Source: Pseudomonas sp. TNT3
GTDB lineage: Bacteria; Pseudomonadota; Gammaproteobacteria; Pseudomonadales; Pseudomonadaceae
Length of the DNA stretch: 64,000 nt
Direction of reading: 5' to 3'
NCBI RefSeq assembly: GCF_010095445.2
Contig: NZ_WFGV02000014.1
Coordinates: 52,938 to 116,937 of the forward strand
The first letter of the stretch is position 1. Every line of letters starts with the position of its first letter. Positions 9,528 to 16,748 of this stretch are shown here, in pieces. The position numbers were made by a program, and so were the translations under genes. Under the pieces are notes generated by a model that worked only from the letters and a program-made list of their open reading frames with translations, was not told the origin of the DNA and searched no databases.

Positions 9528-10484
9528 TCAACGGTTACGTCGATCGATGAAGCTCAAACTCTGGAACAAGGCTTCGATGCGTGGCATCTCGCAACCGGCC
9601 GCCTTCGCTGCCGCCAAGGGCCGGGCATAGATTGCGGCCAACTCCAGCGGTCGTTTATGCACAAAGTCGTGGTACATGCTCGGCCAGTAGTCGGGCATCT
9701 TTTCGGTCATCATGAACAGGTGTTCGGCATAGCCTTGCGGTACCTGGTGGCCACAGGCGATAGCGCCCTGAACCACTTCGGCCATCAGCGCCTTTATCAG
9801 CTCGCGGCTATCGGTATCGGCCATCAGAGGCGTCGTGCCTGCCCCGAGCAGGACCGACAGACCGTTATAGGGAATGTTCCAGACGAGCTTCTGCCAACGG
9901 GCCTGGTGCAGATTCGGCATTGGCTGGGAGTCGATGCCGGCGGCGCGAAACAGGTCGGCGCCCTCCTCCGAGATCGCCGAACGCGACTGCTCCGAAGTGG
10001 CAGGACCACTGTGATAGCCAATGTGCACGGCGCCAAGCGCCTGATGAGTGATGACACCTGGGCTTTCGCGATGGACGCAGATGTAACACAGCCCGCCGAG
10101 TACGTGCAGCGAGTCGGGGAGGCATTCGCGCAGGCTGTCTTCCACATCAAGGCCGTTTTGCAACACCAGCACCTTGGCATTCGGCGCTGCGGCCTGAATG
10201 ATTGCTGGCGCCAGATCGGCGTTGCTGGTGGTTTTGGCGCCCACCAGTAACCAGTCGCAGGGTGGCAAATCGGCGGCTGAGGAGTAGGCCTGAACCGGAT
10301 TGAGCGTCAGCGCGCCATGTTGCGCGCTGTTGACCTGCAACCCGTGTTCCGTCACGGCGGAAAACTCACTGCGTAACAGAAAGTGCACATCGAAACCGGC
10401 ACGGGCCAGCATCACTCCGTAAAACCCGCCGATCGCACCGGTACCGATAATGCCGATTGTCGGTTTGGCAACTGCCCCCATCAT
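9528..10484 (-). CDS. Putative 2-dehydropantoate 2-reductase (PanE/ApbA family)
   Basis: A 318-residue NADPH-dependent ketopantoate-reductase-family protein. The Rossmann motif GIIGTGAIGGFYG opens the protein. The family segment ALGAVHIGYHS and the C-terminal helical domain with HKRPLELAAIYARPLAAA follow. Paralogues of PanE are common and the true substrate may differ. Its ATG overlaps the thioredoxin-like stop codon (ATGA), so the two are translationally coupled. Confidence 0.85.
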   Translation of the reverse strand: MMGAVAKPTIGIIGTGAIGGFYGVMLARAGFDVHFLLRSEFSAVTEHGLQVNSAQHGALTLNPVQAYSSAADLPPCDWLLVGAKTTSNADLAPAIIQAAAPNAKVLVLQNGLDVEDSLRECLPDSLHVLGGLCYICVHRESPGVITHQALGAVHIGYHSGPATSEQSRSAISEEGADLFRAAGIDSQPMPNLHQARWQKLVWNIPYNGLSVLLGAGTTPLMADTDSRELIKALMAEVVQGAIACGHQVPQGYAEHLFMMTEKMPDYWPSMYHDFVHKRPLELAAIYARPLAAAKAAGCEMPRIEALFQSLSFIDRRNR

Positions 10485-10867
10485 GGCAACTCCTCTGCTG
10501 TTCTCGTCAGCGCCTGAGCCACGGCGTCGTTCAGCTCAGTGGTCGTCAGGCGCGATTGCAATGCACCGAAAAACTCACCGTCGCGCACCACAAACAGCGA
10601 CGGTAAATGAAAGACCTGATAACGCTCCACCAAGCCGCCATTGTTGCCGGCATCAATCCAGCACAGTCGATCGACCGCCAGATACAGTTTCGGCAATTGC
10701 GCTCGGGCGAAACGACAGCTGGCGCAGCCCACACTGGTAAAAATCACCAGCGAAACTCCGCTCATCGCCAGCAGCCGTTGGTCAGCATCGAAATCGGTCA
10801 GTTCCGATTCGACCACTATACTGGGGGAAACAATGTCAGCTGGCCGACACATGGAGTCCGTGTTCAT
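10481..10867 (-). CDS. Thioredoxin-like protein
   Basis: A 128-residue thioredoxin-fold protein with the active-site motif Cys48-Ala-Ser-Cys51 (FTSVGCASCRFA) and a later VFHLPSLFVVRDGEF segment that supplies the cis-proline. The CASC motif is unlike the canonical CGPC, which suggests a specialised thiol partner. It heads a two-gene unit with the reductase-like gene (ATGA overlap). The start is uncertain: the ATG at 10867 lies inside the start codon of the divergent PilZ gene, and an ATG at 10852 would remove five residues. Confidence 0.78.
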   Translation of the reverse strand: MNTDSMCRPADIVSPSIVVESELTDFDADQRLLAMSGVSLVIFTSVGCASCRFARAQLPKLYLAVDRLCWIDAGNNGGLVERYQVFHLPSLFVVRDGEFFGALQSRLTTTELNDAVAQALTRTAEELP

Positions 10868-11309
10868 GGGACGTTTTCTTCCTCACCCTGACGATGTGCC
10901 CGTCGAATTAACGTTGCTCAAGCATGAATGTATATCGCGGCAACGGCTGCACACTATCAGCCTCGGGGGCATGGCTTGCAATTACCACCGTGCCTGGCGC
11001 CACGGCACGGCGCTTGAGGTGCGCATGCCGACCTTGAACCCCGACCTGCGCTATCTGGGTTACGTCGCCTGGTGCCTGCGGCGCAAGCGCGGCTATCTGG
11101 TGGGGATTGCCTTTGTCGATGAGCAGATGCTGTTCAGCGCCCGGATGGGTGAGCAGGTGTGTCAGATCGAGCGATATTGCCGCCTGCATGACGCCCAAAG
11201 TGGCCTGCAGGAATCGCAAGCCCTGGCCCTCGAATGGGTCCAGCAGCACGCTGACGAGTTTTCCCACGACACCGTTCACAAGGCATTCGCCCAGGCTGTA
11301 GTCGATTAG
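10866..11309 (+). CDS. PilZ-domain protein
   Basis: A 147-residue protein with a PilZ-type beta-barrel fold, the c-di-GMP-binding module. HECISRQRLHTISLGG resembles the RxxxR...(D/N)xSxxG binding motif but the middle position is not D or N, so ligand binding is not assured. I chose the ATG at 10866, preceded by GGAG nine bases upstream; an ATG at 10833 with a GGGGGA site would add 11 residues. The start overlaps the divergent thioredoxin-like start. Confidence 0.75.
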   Translation: MGRFLPHPDDVPVELTLLKHECISRQRLHTISLGGMACNYHRAWRHGTALEVRMPTLNPDLRYLGYVAWCLRRKRGYLVGIAFVDEQMLFSARMGEQVCQIERYCRLHDAQSGLQESQALALEWVQQHADEFSHDTVHKAFAQAVVD

Positions 11310-11471
11310 CGGACATTATCAATTAGTGGAGAATGCCCCTAAAACCGGCGTCTGCCCATTGTCGAGCCACGGTGTAACGCGCTAAGGTTCCGCTCCCCGA
11401 CGCGCTTAATTTGCTGTGCTCCGCCGCGCGGGTTCGCTGGCGGCCGGCACCCGTGACCTGACGAGTAAACG

Positions 11472-12548
11472 ATGGCTGATTTACCGATCAACGACCTAAA
11501 CGTCGCTTCCAACGAGACGCTGATCACTCCTGATCAGCTCAAGCGTGATATCCCCCTGAGCGACGCTGCCCTGCGCACCGTCACCAAGGGTCGCGAAGTC
11601 ATTCGCAACATTCTTGACGGCACCGATCACCGCCTGTTTGTTGTCATCGGGCCTTGCTCGATCCACGACATCAAGGCTGCCCACGAATACGCCGAGCGCC
11701 TGAAGGTCCTCGCCGCTGAAGTGTCGGATACCTTGTATCTGGTCATGCGCGTGTATTTCGAGAAGCCACGCACCACCGTCGGCTGGAAAGGTTTGATCAA
11801 CGACCCGTACCTCGACGACTCTTTCAAGATTCAGGATGGCCTGCACATCGGCCGTCAGCTGTTGCTGGACCTGGCGGAAATGGGCCTGCCTACCGCGACT
11901 GAAGCCCTCGACCCGATTTCCCCGCAGTACTTGCAGGACCTGATCAGCTGGTCGGCCATCGGCGCGCGCACCACCGAATCCCAGACTCACCGTGAAATGG
12001 CTTCCGGCCTGTCCTCGGCGGTCGGCTTCAAGAATGGTACCGATGGCGGCCTGACCGTAGCGATCAACGCGCTGCAGTCGGTTTCCAGCCCGCACCGTTT
12101 CCTGGGTATCAACCAGGAAGGTGGCGTATCGATCGTGACCACCAAAGGCAATGCCTACGGCCACGTCGTGCTGCGCGGTGGCAATGGCAAGCCGAACTAC
12201 GATTCGGTCAGCGTCGCGCTCTGCGAGCAAGCGCTGAACAAAGCGAAGATCAAGCCGAACATCATGGTCGATTGCAGCCACGCCAACTCCAACAAGGACC
12301 CGGCCCTGCAACCGCTGGTGATGGAAAACGTCGCTAACCAGATCCTCGAAGGCAACCAGTCGATCATCGGTCTGATGGTTGAAAGTCATCTGAACTGGGG
12401 TTGCCAGGCGATTCCCAAAGACCTCGCCGACCTGCAATACGGTGTGTCGATCACCGATGCCTGCATCGACTGGTCCGCCACCGAAACCACCTTGCGCAGC
12501 ATGCATGCCAAGCTCAAGGATGTACTGCCGAAACGCGATCGCGGTTGA
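11472..12548 (+). CDS. Class I 3-deoxy-7-phosphoheptulonate (DAHP) synthase
   Basis: A 358-residue DAHP synthase of the AroFGH type, which condenses phosphoenolpyruvate and erythrose 4-phosphate in the first step of aromatic amino acid synthesis. Key segments are FVVIGPCSIHD, RVYFEKPRTTVGWKG, the phosphate-binding QTHREMASGLSSAVGFKNGTDGG, and the metal-site MVDCSHANS. The feedback specificity (Tyr, Phe or Trp) cannot be decided by eye. A strong terminator follows. Confidence 0.95.
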   Translation: MADLPINDLNVASNETLITPDQLKRDIPLSDAALRTVTKGREVIRNILDGTDHRLFVVIGPCSIHDIKAAHEYAERLKVLAAEVSDTLYLVMRVYFEKPRTTVGWKGLINDPYLDDSFKIQDGLHIGRQLLLDLAEMGLPTATEALDPISPQYLQDLISWSAIGARTTESQTHREMASGLSSAVGFKNGTDGGLTVAINALQSVSSPHRFLGINQEGGVSIVTTKGNAYGHVVLRGGNGKPNYDSVSVALCEQALNKAKIKPNIMVDCSHANSNKDPALQPLVMENVANQILEGNQSIIGLMVESHLNWGCQAIPKDLADLQYGVSITDACIDWSATETTLRSMHAKLKDVLPKRDRG

Positions 12549-12580
12549 TCGCCACTTCTGCACGCAAAAAACGCAGACAA

Positions 12581-12612
12581 AAAAACGCCGGGCTAAACCC
12601 GGCGTTTTTTTA
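12581..12612. terminator. Bidirectional terminator after DAHP synthase
   Basis: Stem AAAAACGCCGGG (12581-12592) / CCCGGCGTTTTT (12598-12609) with loop CTAAA and flanking A and T tracts; it lies between two convergent genes. Confidence 0.93.
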
Positions 12613-12632
12613 TGCGTTCGATTCTTGAAACG

Positions 12633-12920
12633 TCATTGACTCAGCTTGGCCGCATGCCGCTGGTGACGCTCCATGTAGCGCTCCACGTAGGAGCACGACG
12701 GAATGACGGTGTAGCCCATTTCCTCGGCGTACTGCAGCGCCTGCTCGGTCAATGCCGCAGCAATGCCACGACCCCGTAGCGCGTTCGGCACAAAGGTACG
12801 ATAAATATCCAGGGTCTGTTTTCCCAGATCCATATAGGTCAGGTAGGCACGATGACCGTCCACAGTGGTCTCGAACTGATGACCAGCCTGGTCATGGTGG
12901 ATGGACAACGCCTCGCTCAT
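12633..12920 (-). CDS. Small GNAT-fold acetyltransferase (YjdJ-like)
   Basis: A 95-residue minimal GNAT-related protein of the type also seen in E. coli YjdJ and eukaryotic GATD1-like proteins. The acetyl-CoA loop appears as VPNALRGRGIAAALTEQAL and is followed by the family's C-terminal VIPSCSYVERYMERHQ. I chose the ATG at 12920 because AGGAG lies six to seven bases upstream; a longer upstream reading lacks this. The substrate is unknown. It converges on DAHP synthase across a shared terminator. Confidence 0.85.
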   Translation of the reverse strand: MSEALSIHHDQAGHQFETTVDGHRAYLTYMDLGKQTLDIYRTFVPNALRGRGIAAALTEQALQYAEEMGYTVIPSCSYVERYMERHQRHAAKLSQ

Positions 12921-13556
12921 CACTACTCCTCGCGGGTCTTGAATTCTGACCCCTACCTTACCGATGTTTTTCCGGCGAAGGAACATCTACGCCACCCCGT
13001 GCCGAATGGACACCGAGAAGAGCTGCACCAATCTCGCGCAACCGGGCACGTCTAAATAGTAGGCACCAATGGCAAAAATGCTCAAGGTGCGCTCGTCATC
13101 ACGCAGGTTGGCGGGTGCGGCTCCGGGTGGTGCAGCGACTTCTCGAAACCACAGATTTTGCAGGATCGATGGCCTGAACATTGCCGGATGTTGAGACTTA
13201 AGACGAGCGCCCCTTCTTAAAGTCACCTGAACTAGCAGAAAGAGTTGAGAAGCGCTGCTCAATTCGCGAACAAAAGTGTAGACGAAATGATATAGACAGA
13301 CTTTACCCAAGACCGAAAACAGGTTTCGCGAACGGGAACTTTTTTTGGGCGGATCGCTCAGATCGGGGCTTGCAGCTGGATATTTTTTAAACAGCGCAGT
13401 TAAAAGTTGCTCGAAAAAGAATCAACGCCTACAATTTTTTTTGCTTCTTGCTTCACGTCAGTTTACTTACTACAAGTAATGGGTAGTATGTACGCCGGCT
13501 ATTTCCTCACTCTGAGGAGACAGCTACTTAATAGAAAGTCCTTGAAGGGGAACACG
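12921..13556. other. Long intergenic region upstream of oprI
   Basis: This 636-base stretch holds no gene I can support. The part nearest oprI is AT-rich and should carry its promoter: a TTGCTT at 13448-13453 with a TACAAG-like element 17 bases downstream is one candidate, leaving a leader of about 75 bases. The part nearest 13000-13180 contains a protein-like minus-strand frame without a ribosome binding site (see rejected items). Confidence 0.4.
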
Positions 13557-13808
13557 ATGAACAACGTTCTGAAATTCTCTGCTCTGGCCTTGGCCGCAGT
13601 TCTGGCTACCGGTTGCAGCAGCGCATCGAAAGAAACCGAAGCACGTCTGACTGCAACTGAAGACGCAGCAGCTCGCTCCCAGGCTCGTGCAGACGAAGCT
13701 TACCGTAAAGCTGATGAAGCTCTGGCTGCTGCTCAAAAAGCACAACAGACTGCTGACGAAGCTAACGAGCGCGCTCTGCGCATGCTCGACAAAGCTAGCC
13801 GCAAGTAA
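13557..13808 (+). CDS. oprI: Major outer-membrane lipoprotein OprI (Lpp homologue)
   Basis: An 83-residue lipoprotein precursor. The lipobox is [14 protein letters not shown], with lipidation expected on the cysteine at residue 20. The mature part is a continuous alanine-rich heptad coiled coil ending in the lysine-containing tail LDKASRK that links to peptidoglycan in the family. The length is that of OprI. The ATG follows GAAGGGG. A strong terminator directly downstream and the long upstream region fit its very high expression in Pseudomonas. Confidence 0.97.
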   Translation: MNNVLKFSALALAAVLATGCSSASKETEARLTATEDAAARSQARADEAYRKADEALAAAQKAQQTADEANERALRMLDKASRK

Positions 13809-13829
13809 TAGTCCTTCGGGATTGTTATC

Positions 13830-13859
13830 AAGCCGACCCATTTATGGGTCGGCTTTTTT
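13830..13859 (+). terminator. oprI terminator
   Basis: Stem AAGCCGACCC / GGGTCGGCTT with a T tract. A second hairpin, ATTGCCCG (13860-13867) / CGGGCAAT (13878-13885), follows at once and may reinforce it. Confidence 0.92.
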
Positions 13860-13885
13860 ATTGCCCGCAGTTTTCTACGGGCAAT

Positions 13886-13919
13886 AAAAAACCCGCCAAC
13901 GTGGCTAACGTCGGCGGGT
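13886..13919 (-). terminator. Terminator of the L,D-transpeptidase gene
   Basis: Stem ACCCGCC (13891-13897) / GGCGGGT (13913-13919) is followed in the minus-strand direction by a T tract (13890-13886). It serves the convergent gene at 13931. Confidence 0.8.
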
Positions 13920-13930
13920 CCTTTTAGCCG

Positions 13931-14902
13931 TTACTGCTGCAAATCAACCGGTGTACTTGTCACCATTGGCGCAGCACCATTGGGCACAGCGATTTCCACT
14001 GGCAAGCCATCTTCAGCGGCGACCACATCACGTACCACATCCCAGTTCATGCGCAGGTTGTTGGTGATGTCCTCACGCTTGAGCATCGCGTTGATCACGG
14101 CCGTGTGCTTGTCGACGACCGACGGGTTGCCGTTATCGTCCAGCGGCGTGTGCGCCTCAAGGTAGACCTTGCCGCTGCTTACACCGAACTTGTACGGATC
14201 ATTGATGATGCGTACCGACGTACCCACCGGCACCATGCCCGCCATTTCCAGCACATTGTTGTTAAACATGCGGAAGCAACCGTGACTGGTACGCATGCCG
14301 ATACCAAACTTCTTGTTCGAACCATGGATCAGGTAACCAGGCGTGCCCAGATTGAATTTGAACGGCCCCAGGGGGTTGTCCGGGCCTGCCGGCACCACGT
14401 TTGGCAAAGGATCACCGTCTGCCAGGTGTTCGGCCTTGATCGACGCTGGAGGGGTCCATGTCGGGTTAGGCGTCTTGGCGGTGATGGTCGTGTGAGCGAT
14501 AGGCGAGCCCCAGCCCTCACGACCGATCCCCAGCGGGAAGGTGTAAACCACGTCCCGGCCTTTCGGGTAGTAGTAAAGACGGTATTCAGCCAGGTTGATC
14601 ACGATGCCCTCACGAGGTCCTGGTGGCAGGATGAAACGTGTTGGCAAAATGATTTCGGTACCGGCACCCGGCAACCAGGCGTCGACACCCGGGTTGGCCG
14701 CGACCATTTCCGAATAGCCCAGATCGTAGGTGGTACCAAGGTCGGCGAAGGTGTCTTCGTACTTGGCCTTGATCACTTGCACCTGGCCGATGATGTCTTC
14801 ACCAGGTGGTGGGAGAGGCAACTCCAATGCTGCAACGGGACCCGCCGCACACAGAGCGGCTAGAGTCAGGCAGCGGGTGACGGCGGGAAAGCGCGGCAAC
14901 AT
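13931..14902 (-). CDS. Periplasmic L,D-transpeptidase (YkuD/ErfK family)
   Basis: A precursor of about 323 residues. A signal peptide (residues about 1-25, ending PVAALELP) is followed by a LysM-like module (TTYDLGYSEMVAANPGVDAWLPG) and the YkuD domain with catalytic motif SHGCFRM; the upstream IHGS histidine belongs to the same motif. Such enzymes make 3-3 peptidoglycan cross-links or attach lipoproteins to peptidoglycan, which suits a neighbour of OprI. I chose the ATG at 14902 (AAGG nine bases upstream and a proper signal peptide); ATGs at 14920 and 14929 are alternatives. Confidence 0.9.
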   Translation of the reverse strand: MLPRFPAVTRCLTLAALCAAGPVAALELPLPPPGEDIIGQVQVIKAKYEDTFADLGTTYDLGYSEMVAANPGVDAWLPGAGTEIILPTRFILPPGPREGIVINLAEYRLYYYPKGRDVVYTFPLGIGREGWGSPIAHTTITAKTPNPTWTPPASIKAEHLADGDPLPNVVPAGPDNPLGPFKFNLGTPGYLIHGSNKKFGIGMRTSHGCFRMFNNNVLEMAGMVPVGTSVRIINDPYKFGVSSGKVYLEAHTPLDDNGNPSVVDKHTAVINAMLKREDITNNLRMNWDVVRDVVAAEDGLPVEIAVPNGAAPMVTSTPVDLQQ

Positions 14903-15098
14903 CCGGAAAATCCTTCGCATGATCGACATGGGTATAAAAACGGGATTGTACACCGGCGTTTCGGTATTCGGGGAGACGCGCCGATAGAGCGCGTCAATGC
15001 TGGAAACTTTATGGATTGCAGGACGTTTCGAACGTGCACCGCTTTCAGCGGGAGTCGGCCTTCCCCTGCAAGGAAACTGATCGACGGCTGGCTGAAGA

Positions 15099-15392
15099 TT
15101 AAAGCTCGAACCGCAATTCCGGCCAGATCGGCGAGGTACCGCGTTTTTGCGACTCAAGAATGGCGCGACACAGCGAGCACAGGCGCTGATCCTGAAACAC
15201 CCGGCGGTCAACACTCGACCAGCGAGGCTGGGCCGGCAACAGACTGCCGCATAACGTTCGGTCTGCGGAACCGCCCAACTCCAGCTGCCGGGTCACCAGA
15301 TGTACGCGTACTTCCTGGCAGGCGAACAGATCCAGCTGTTCGTCAGGCTCGATCAGTTGATAGGCGAAAAGTGACCAGGCGGGACGCGGCAT
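15099..15392 (-). CDS. Conserved hypothetical protein with paired cysteines
   Basis: A 97-residue protein of unknown function. It has acidic and hydrophobic N-terminal sequence (LFAYQLIEPDEQLDLFACQEV) and a C-terminal QRLCSLCRAIL motif whose two cysteines could bind metal. I recognise no domain. The ATG at 15392 has a GGAG site seven bases upstream. It sits between the L,D-transpeptidase and tesA on the same strand. Confidence 0.65.
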   Translation of the reverse strand: MPRPAWSLFAYQLIEPDEQLDLFACQEVRVHLVTRQLELGGSADRTLCGSLLPAQPRWSSVDRRVFQDQRLCSLCRAILESQKRGTSPIWPELRFEL

Positions 15393-15448
15393 CGGGGGCT
15401 CCAAATAGGGGGCGCCACCTTAGCCGAAACATCGCGACTAGAAAAGCG

Positions 15449-16054
15449 TCAAAGCAGCGGTTTCAGTGCCGGCCAGACATTTTCCAGTAACTTGTCCTGC
15501 GCCCCTGCCGCCGGGTGCAGACCGTCGGCTTGCATCAGGTCCGGATGACCGCCTACGCCATCAAGAAACAACGGTACCAAGGGGATTTTTTTCTCGGTGG
15601 CCACATTGCCGTAGACCTCGGCAAATGCCTTGGTGTATCGAGCACCATAATTGGGCGGCAACTGCATGCCGAGCAGCAACACTTTCGCTCCACTGGCGCG
15701 GGAGCTGTCGATCATCGACGCAAGATTTTGTTGCAATTGCGTTGGCAGCATCCCGCGCAAGCCGTCATTGCCCCCCAACTCGAGGATCACCAGTTCGGGT
15801 TTATGCTCTGCAAGCAGCGCTGGCAGGCGTGCCTGGCCTCCGGCACTGGTGTCGCCACTGATGGACGCATTGACCACCTTATCGTCGAAACCTTCGCGCT
15901 TGAGCCGCTGCTCAAGCAACGACACCCACCCCAACCGGGTATCCAGGCCGAAACCGGCGCTGATACTATCGCCAACGATCAGGACTGTACCCGCCGCTGC
16001 GTTCTGGGCCATGCACATCAAGGCCAGGCCAGCACTCAAAAACCACACTCGCAT
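15449..16054 (-). CDS. tesA: Periplasmic thioesterase/arylesterase TesA
   Basis: A 201-residue SGNH/GDSL hydrolase precursor. It has a signal peptide of about 21 residues ending NAAAG, block I GDSISAGFG (nucleophile Ser), block III GGNDGLRG and block V DGLHPAA with the catalytic Asp/His. Homologues are the multifunctional acyl-CoA thioesterase I / lysophospholipase / arylesterase. The ATG at 16054 follows GGAG six bases upstream. It is divergent from the ABC exporter, with the start codons only 10 bases apart, the same arrangement as E. coli tesA-ybbA. Confidence 0.95.
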   Translation of the reverse strand: MRVWFLSAGLALMCMAQNAAAGTVLIVGDSISAGFGLDTRLGWVSLLEQRLKREGFDDKVVNASISGDTSAGGQARLPALLAEHKPELVILELGGNDGLRGMLPTQLQQNLASMIDSSRASGAKVLLLGMQLPPNYGARYTKAFAEVYGNVATEKKIPLVPLFLDGVGGHPDLMQADGLHPAAGAQDKLLENVWPALKPLL

Positions 16055-16064
16055 CGGATTCTCC

Positions 16065-16748
16065 ATGGGCGCAAGCATTCTCACCGCGAAGAACCTCAGC
16101 AAAGTGGTACCCAGCGCGGAAGGTGAACTGACTATCCTGCACGAACTCAGCCTGGAACTGAACAAGGGCGATAGCCTGGCTATCGTCGGCGCCTCGGGTT
16201 CCGGCAAATCCACCCTCCTCGGCTTGCTCGCGGGCCTCGATCTGCCGAGCAGCGGCGAAGTCACGCTCGCGGGCCAGGCCCTGAGCGATCTCGATGAAGA
16301 CCAGCGCGCACGTATCCGCGCCGAACATGTGGGCTTTGTCTTTCAATCATTCCAGCTGCTCGATAGCCTCAACGCCCTGGAAAACGTCATGCTGCCGCTG
16401 GAGCTCGACGGCCGTAAAGACGCCCGCGAGCGTGCCACGGAACTGCTGCAACGGGTCGGCCTGGGCCAACGTTTGACCCATTCTCCAAGACAACTCTCCG
16501 GAGGCGAGCAGCAGCGAGTGGCCATTGCCCGCGCGTTTGCCGCCGAACCCGATGTGTTGTTCGCCGACGAACCCACAGGCAACCTCGACAGCCATACGGG
16601 CGAGCGGATCAGCGATCTGTTGTTCGAACTCAACAAGGAACGCGGCACGACCCTGGTGCTGGTGACGCACGACGAACGCCTGGCACATCGCTGCCGGCGC
16701 CTGATCCGACTTGAAGCCGGCCTGCTGGTCGCCCCTCTGGAGCCTTGA
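16065..16748 (+). CDS. ABC transporter ATP-binding protein (YbbA type)
   Basis: A 227-residue ATPase of the LolD/MacB-like class. Walker A is GASGSGKST, the Q loop is in FVFQSFQLLDSL, the ABC signature is LSGGEQQRVAIARA, Walker B is VLFADEPTGNLD, and the switch histidine is in VLVTHDERLA. It pairs with the FtsX-type permease that starts on its stop codon (TGATG). E. coli YbbA-YbbP is the closest known arrangement; the substrate is unproven. Confidence 0.94.
   Translation: MGASILTAKNLSKVVPSAEGELTILHELSLELNKGDSLAIVGASGSGKSTLLGLLAGLDLPSSGEVTLAGQALSDLDEDQRARIRAEHVGFVFQSFQLLDSLNALENVMLPLELDGRKDARERATELLQRVGLGQRLTHSPRQLSGGEQQRVAIARAFAAEPDVLFADEPTGNLDSHTGERISDLLFELNKERGTTLVLVTHDERLAHRCRRLIRLEAGLLVAPLEP

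Noticed and set aside
12987..13310. Minus-strand frame upstream of oprI
   Set aside because: The last 50 codons look protein-like, but no ribosome binding site precedes any ATG, the N-terminal half is atypical and no family is recognised. It might be a remnant.
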